Part shown: piece after piece, positions 5,086 through 8,703 of the stretch
How the letters are laid out: every line of letters starts with the position of its first letter
Position numbering within the stretch: position 1 is the first letter of the stretch
NCBI GenBank assembly: GCA_004296785.1
Contig: SCVU01000060.1
Location: 1-8,703, forward strand
From: Planctomycetota bacterium
GTDB taxonomy: Bacteria; Planctomycetota; UBA1135; GCA-002686595
DNA length: 8,703 nucleotides
Direction: 5' to 3'
Program-made: the position numbers and the translations under genes
Notes under the pieces: generated by a model
What the model was told of the DNA's origin: nothing
Seen by the model: only the letters and a program-made list of their open reading frames with translations
Database searches by the model: none

Positions 5086-7011
5086 TCAGTACCGGACCAC
5101 GGTGACGTCGCCGGGGCGCAGGGTCAGTGCGCGCAAGCCCTGGCCCTCGCCGGTGCGATCGTAGAACTGGATCCACGCTGCGTCCTCGCTGACGGCCATC
5201 GTCGGGCTCGCGCCGTCGCTCAGGTAGTTGCGGCTCGTCGACATCCAGCCGTTGCTCTGGAAGATCATCAGCGTGAGCTCCTGCTCGCGCGCGTCGAGCA
5301 CGCCGATCCCGATGCCGTTCTCGCGCGGGCCGCCCTCGACGCGCAGGTGGAAGCGCCGCGCCGGCGTCAGCACGACCTGCTCGTCGAGGTCGAGCTCGTC
5401 GACGTTCCGCGACAGCGGAATCGTCTCGTCGCTGCCGACCGTGAGCGCGATGCCGCGGCGCGGCACGCGTTGGAGCTCGAAGCTGCCGTCGCTCGCGGTG
5501 CGCGTGCTGCCGCCGTTCGCCGAAGTCGAAGCGAAGCCGGCGCTCTCGGTCACGTAGGTGATGGCGACCGTCGCGTTGCGGATCGGCGTGCCGTCGCGCG
5601 CGACCACGAGCCCGCTCACGCGCGGGACGAGTGCGTCCGCGGCGAGTTGCAGCACGACGTCGACGCTGCCGGCCTCGATCGGGTCGCTCGCGAGATTGAG
5701 CACCGACTTCGGCTCGTACGCCTTGAGCCTGTACGCGCGCGCCGCGAGTCCGCCGATCGCGAACCGGCCCGCGGAATCCGTCGTCACGCCGCGCGCCGAC
5801 TCGTCGCACAGCCGCTCGGCGCTGCGGATCGGGATCGCGCCGCGCGTGATCAGCGTGGCGTCGATCAGCGCCACCTTCCAGCCGACGAGCGGATGGCCTT
5901 CCGCGTCGAGCGCGCTGCCGCGGATCCACAGCGCGGGCGGGCCGAGCACGAGGCGCAGCGGCGCGGGCTGGAAGCGCGACTGCTCGAGCTCGGCGTAGAA
6001 GTTGGGCCGCAGCGCGGCCTGGTAGCCGGCGAGCGCCGCCACGAGCGGCACTTCGCGATCGACGGTCGCGTTCTCGACCGAGAGTTCGAACTGTCCGAGA
6101 TCGTCCGCGCTCGCTTCGGCGTTCGCGAACGTCACGCGCGCGCCCGCGGCCGGGCGGCCGTCGGCGTGCACGACGATGCCGCGCACGACTTGCTCCGACG
6201 CGTGCTCGCGCTCGAGCACGATGCGCAGCGCCGTGTCCGAGCGCTGGGGGAGCGCCGTGACGCTCTGCTCGAACCCCGGCGCGCGCGTTGCGATCGCCAG
6301 ACCCGGCGCCGCGGGCACGTCGTGCAGTTCGAACGCGCCGTTCGCCGCCGACGTGGAGTGGAAGCCGACCGGCTCCGTCGTGTGGATCGGCAGCGGGAAC
6401 CCGGTCAGCGTGCCCATCCCGATCTCGCACGCGACGTTCGCGCCCGCGATCGGCGCACCCGCGTCGTCGACGACGTACCCAGCGAGCTCGAGCGACGGCG
6501 CGACGATCACGAGCAGCTCGCGGTCGGGGTTGCTGGTGAAGAACGCGCCCGTGCAGTACGTCGCCCATTCCGCCGCGGCGTCGCACAGCCGCGCGTTCCT
6601 GTCGGGCAGCTGCACCTCGAACCAACCGTCGGCAGCGCTCGTCGCGAGCACCTGCTGCGGCCGCGTGTCGGCGCCGATGGCCACGCCGGCGAGCGGAGCT
6701 CCGTCGACGGAGTACACGCGACCGTGCACGCGGTGGACGAGCGGCGCATCCGCCACCGCCGGTGCGGGCGCCGCGGCGATCGGCGCGGGTTCCGGCGCGG
6801 CCGCGGGCGCGACCTCCGCGCGCTCGACCGGCGGCGCCGGCTGCTCGAGCTCCGCATCGTCGGCGCGCGCTCGCGGCGCTTCGGTCTGCGGACCGCTCGC
6901 TTGCGCGGGCGCGGGCGACGCGCGCAGCCACCACCAGCCGAGTGCGCCGAGCACGGCGACGAGCAGCGCCGCGCCGAGTGCGAGCGAGCGACCAGGTGCA
7001 GCGGAGGACAT
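5086..7011 (-). CDS. Membrane-anchored protein with about five carboxypeptidase regulatory-like (CarboxypepD_reg) repeats
   Basis: The protein has 641 residues. A transmembrane segment lies at about 9-29 (LALGAALLVAVLGALGWWW), followed by an Ala/Pro-rich linker (31-90), so most of the protein should be outside the cytoplasmic membrane. Five beta-sandwich units follow. Each opens with a G-x-V...DG-x-P(L/I)-x-(G/N)-A-x-V-type strand pair, at about 96-135, 176-270, 276-358, 362-456 and 464-550. Several close with a DG-x-F-E or AGRF strand. Examples are VHGRVYSVDGAPLAGV and VSGLVVARDGTPIRNATV. Residues 551-641 are a further beta-rich segment of unknown type. Such repeats bind ligands or act as spacers in surface proteins and show no catalytic motif here. 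Cysteines at 143, 153, 195 and 402 could form disulfides. It is the first gene of a unit with the carbonic-anhydrase-like gene. No clear Shine-Dalgarno precedes the ATG at 7011. Function not recognised. Confidence 0.87.
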   Translation of the reverse strand: MSSAAPGRSLALGAALLVAVLGALGWWWLRASPAPAQASGPQTEAPRARADDAELEQPAPPVERAEVAPAAAPEPAPIAAAPAPAVADAPLVHRVHGRVYSVDGAPLAGVAIGADTRPQQVLATSAADGWFEVQLPDRNARLCDAAAEWATYCTGAFFTSNPDRELLVIVAPSLELAGYVVDDAGAPIAGANVACEIGMGTLTGFPLPIHTTEPVGFHSTSAANGAFELHDVPAAPGLAIATRAPGFEQSVTALPQRSDTALRIVLEREHASEQVVRGIVVHADGRPAAGARVTFANAEASADDLGQFELSVENATVDREVPLVAALAGYQAALRPNFYAELEQSRFQPAPLRLVLGPPALWIRGSALDAEGHPLVGWKVALIDATLITRGAIPIRSAERLCDESARGVTTDSAGRFAIGGLAARAYRLKAYEPKSVLNLASDPIEAGSVDVVLQLAADALVPRVSGLVVARDGTPIRNATVAITYVTESAGFASTSANGGSTRTASDGSFELQRVPRRGIALTVGSDETIPLSRNVDELDLDEQVVLTPARRFHLRVEGGPRENGIGIGVLDAREQELTLMIFQSNGWMSTSRNYLSDGASPTMAVSEDAAWIQFYDRTGEGQGLRALTLRPGDVTVVRY

Positions 7012-7038
7012 GCGGAGTGCCAGCTAGACTGCGCCATC
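7012..7038. promoter_or_regulatory. 27-bp divergent start-to-start gap with possible leaderless apbE promoter
   Basis: Only 27 bases separate the minus-strand ATG (7011) from the plus-strand ATG (7039). The plus strand carries TAGACT (7024-7029), four of six matches to the -10 consensus, only nine bases before the apbE ATG. If used, the transcript would begin at or near the ATG, that is, be leaderless. This agrees with the lack of any Shine-Dalgarno there. The element sits in the near-palindrome CAGCTAGACTG (7021-7031), so the complement offers TAGCTG to the other gene. No -35 match was found. All of this is inference from sequence. Confidence 0.35.
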
Positions 7039-7992
7039 ATGCAGTCGCGAGCGGCGAGCGTCGATCGGAAGGCGGCATTGCTCGCGCTGGTGCTCGGCTG
7101 CGCCTGCCGCAGCGCCGAGCCGCGCGAGCCGGGCTGGCTCGAAGTCCGCCGCGAGATCTTTGGTACCGAGTTCCACGTCCTGCTCGCCGACGCGGACGCG
7201 TTGCGGCTGCTCGGACGCGCGAACCGGGCGCTCGACGCGGCCGAGGACGTCGCGCGCGTGCTCGACCGCTGGGACGAGTCGAGCGAGCTCGCGCAGTTGA
7301 ACCGCGACCCGCGCATCGGCTGGCTCGACGCGTCGTGCGACCTCGTCGACGCGCTCGAGCTCGCGCTCGACGCGCACGCGGCGACGGGCGGGGCGTTCGA
7401 CGTGCGCGTCGCGGCCTCGCTGCGCGGCTACGGGTACTACGGAGCTCCGAGCTTCGATGGGCCGTCTGCGATCATGGGGGGGCTCGATGTCGCGCTCGCG
7501 GACGAGCTCCGCGTGCAGCGCGAGCCGTGCCGCGTCTGGCGCGCGCGCGCGCTCGAGCTCGACTGCGGCGGTCTCGCCAAGGGGCTCGCGGTGCGGCGCG
7601 CGGTCGATCGGCTGCGCGAGCTCGGCGTCGACAACGCGCTCGTCGACGCCGGCGCGAGCAGCGTGTACGCGCTCGGTCGCGGACCCGACGGCCGCGGCTG
7701 GCCGTACGCGGCGCCGCCCGCAGTCGGCGCGCCGGAGATCCTGGGCCTGGTCGACTGCGCGGTCTCCGTCTCGCAGCAGCACTCACTTGCCGACGCGCAC
7801 GTGCTCGAGGCGAGCGTGATCGTCGATCCGGCAACCGGCCTGCTCGCGGCTCCGTCGACCGTGCTCGTGCTCGGCCCCGACGCCGCGCTCGCCGATGCGT
7901 GGAGCACCGCACTCGTGGCGAGCGGCGCGCGCGCGGTGCCGCCGGCGTTCGAAAGACTCGGGCGCGAATGGCGCGCCTGGATCGCGCGCTAG
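7039..7992 (+). CDS. apbE: FAD:protein FMN transferase ApbE, probable lipoprotein
   Basis: This 317-residue protein transfers FMN from FAD to a Ser/Thr of target proteins outside the cytoplasmic membrane. Residues 1-20 look like a lipoprotein signal (LLALVLG) with C21 the likely lipid-bearing cysteine. Family signatures are in order: FGTEFHV (41-47), the SELAQLN segment (82-88, usually SEISRLN), GAFDVRV (118-124), DCGGLAKGLAV (175-185), NALVDAGAS (199-207), VDPATGLLA (262-270) and ADAWSTALVASG (285-296). In the last, D286 and T290 match the Asp/Thr that bind Mg2+ in known ApbE proteins. Length is typical. No target with a flavinylation motif such as an FMN-binding domain, NqrC or RnfG is present in the window, so its partner must be elsewhere. 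Its TAG overlaps the stop codon of the convergent oxidoreductase gene. Confidence 0.94.
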   Translation: MQSRAASVDRKAALLALVLGCACRSAEPREPGWLEVRREIFGTEFHVLLADADALRLLGRANRALDAAEDVARVLDRWDESSELAQLNRDPRIGWLDASCDLVDALELALDAHAATGGAFDVRVAASLRGYGYYGAPSFDGPSAIMGGLDVALADELRVQREPCRVWRARALELDCGGLAKGLAVRRAVDRLRELGVDNALVDAGASSVYALGRGPDGRGWPYAAPPAVGAPEILGLVDCAVSVSQQHSLADAHVLEASVIVDPATGLLAAPSTVLVLGPDAALADAWSTALVASGARAVPPAFERLGREWRAWIAR

Positions 7993-8703
7993 AGGATCTG
8001 CTTCTTCTCGGCGTCCCAGCGCATGCGCCGGCCCTGCCGGTACGACTGCGTCGCGAGATGCGCGCCGATCGTCGAGCACAGGCTGCTCGCGTAGCTCGCG
8101 GACGGTTGAGTCCTCGCGCGCATGCAGCGCACCCATTCCTCGTGGTGCAGCCGCGTCGTGTCGTGCACGCTGCCGTCCGCCGCCGTCGTCGCGGTCGCGC
8201 CGCGGCCCTCGAGCCAGCGCGACGACGGCGCGCCCTGCACGATCAACCTGGCCGCGTTGTCGGTGATGTCGATGTACGGCCGCTCGTACGGCCGGCGCTT
8301 TTCCTTGTCGAGCCGCTCGAACAGCTCGCTGCCCTGCTCGGCGTAGACCGAGAGCTTCCACGACAGTTCGAGCGTCGCCTTCGTGCCGCACACCGCGAGC
8401 GCCGAGCGGCGGAAGAACGAGTTCGACAGCGTCGAGAGGAAGTTGACCTGGACGCGGCGCGACGGGAACTCGACGCTCGCCGTGAACTGATCGGGCGTCT
8501 CGCGCTGGTCGCGCCAGTGGTAGATGCCGCCCGACGCAGTCGCCGTCTCCGGCAGCGGCAGGTCGAGCAGGTACTGCGCGGCCGACAGCGTGTGGCTGAA
8601 CACGTCGCCCGACAATCCGGTCGAGTAGTCCCAGTACTGCCGCCACTCGAAGAAGCGCGACGCGTCGAATGCGCGCTTCGGCGCAGCGCCGAGGAACTCG
8701 TCC
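7989..8703 (-). CDS. Gfo/Idh/MocA-family oxidoreductase, C-terminal domain; N-terminus beyond right edge
   Basis: The minus strand is open from the right edge (first whole codon at 8702-8700) to a TAG at 7991-7989, giving the last 237 residues. The opening residues, DEFLGAAPKRAFDASRFFEW followed by RQYWDYSTGLSGDVFSH, match the junction of the substrate domain in Gfo/Idh/MocA dehydrogenases that are abundant in Planctomycetota. The end, GRRMRWDAEKKQIL, matches their usual C-terminus (GRKLRWDPE-type). The NAD(P)-binding Rossmann domain, the EKP motif and any Tat signal lie outside the window, so cofactor use and export cannot be judged. These enzymes oxidise or reduce sugars, inositols and related compounds; the substrate is unknown here. 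A TTG within this frame at 8615 is internal, not a start. Confidence 0.92.
   Translation of the reverse strand, partial: DEFLGAAPKRAFDASRFFEWRQYWDYSTGLSGDVFSHTLSAAQYLLDLPLPETATASGGIYHWRDQRETPDQFTASVEFPSRRVQVNFLSTLSNSFFRRSALAVCGTKATLELSWKLSVYAEQGSELFERLDKEKRRPYERPYIDITDNAARLIVQGAPSSRWLEGRGATATTAADGSVHDTTRLHHEEWVRCMRARTQPSASYASSLCSTIGAHLATQSYRQGRRMRWDAEKKQIL

Noticed and set aside
5086..7011. Possible ApbE flavinylation target among the neighbours
   Set aside because: I looked for a D-x-x-(S/T)-G-A-(S/T)-type motif and an FMN-binding domain in the membrane protein and in the repeat lipoprotein. The nearest strings (SDGAS, DSGAGD) do not fit the motif, so no link is claimed.
5050..7038. Plus-strand frame open for about 660 codons upstream of apbE, in frame with it
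   Set aside because: It is antisense to the CarboxypepD_reg protein and low in complexity. The ApbE signal peptide begins at the ATG 7039, so no fusion protein is supported.

Overview
The window is very GC-rich DNA (roughly 70% G+C by eye, third codon positions almost all G or C) from a compact bacterial genome. The gene content is a Gfo/Idh/MocA oxidoreductase, a protein built from carboxypeptidase-regulatory-like repeats, an ApbE-type lipoprotein and a divergent beta-carbonic-anhydrase-like protein. This mix is common in Planctomycetota and also seen in Acidobacteriota and Myxococcota. Planctomycetota is my best guess, but no phylogenetic marker is present. Seven protein genes fill almost all of the window. 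I see no RNA genes, insertion sequences, CRISPR arrays or phage genes.

Left part (1-2178, minus strand): two genes of a molybdenum hydroxylase of the xanthine dehydrogenase family. The [2Fe-2S] small subunit comes first and the molybdopterin-binding large subunit follows in a TTGA stop/start overlap. The large subunit runs off the left edge and looks most like the alpha subunit of 4-hydroxybenzoyl-CoA reductase (HcrA). A FAD subunit is expected nearby but is not in the window.

Middle (2236-4399, plus strand): a two-HKD phospholipase D/cardiolipin synthase without membrane helices (ClsB-like), then a probable lipoprotein whose second half is seven 19-20-residue repeats with a (D/S/E)(S/T)G-x-G(D/G) core. 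Next, on the minus strand (4401-7011), is a two-gene unit. The promoter-proximal gene encodes a membrane-anchored protein with about five CarboxypepD_reg-like beta-sandwich repeats. The second gene, one base after its stop codon, encodes a Pro/Ala-rich protein ending in a carbonic-anhydrase-like domain that keeps the zinc-ligand pattern.

Right part: apbE (7039-7992, plus; FAD:protein FMN transferase, probable lipoprotein) starts 27 bp from the oppositely oriented membrane-protein gene. It collides tail to tail with a Gfo/Idh/MocA oxidoreductase (minus, start beyond the right edge), the two sharing a CTAG that carries both stop codons.

No gene set here forms an obviously new multi-gene system. 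The most unusual items are the carbonic-anhydrase-like protein coupled to the repeat-rich envelope protein, the seven-repeat lipoprotein, and the extreme packing at gene boundaries, where all three CTAG tetranucleotides that I found are located.
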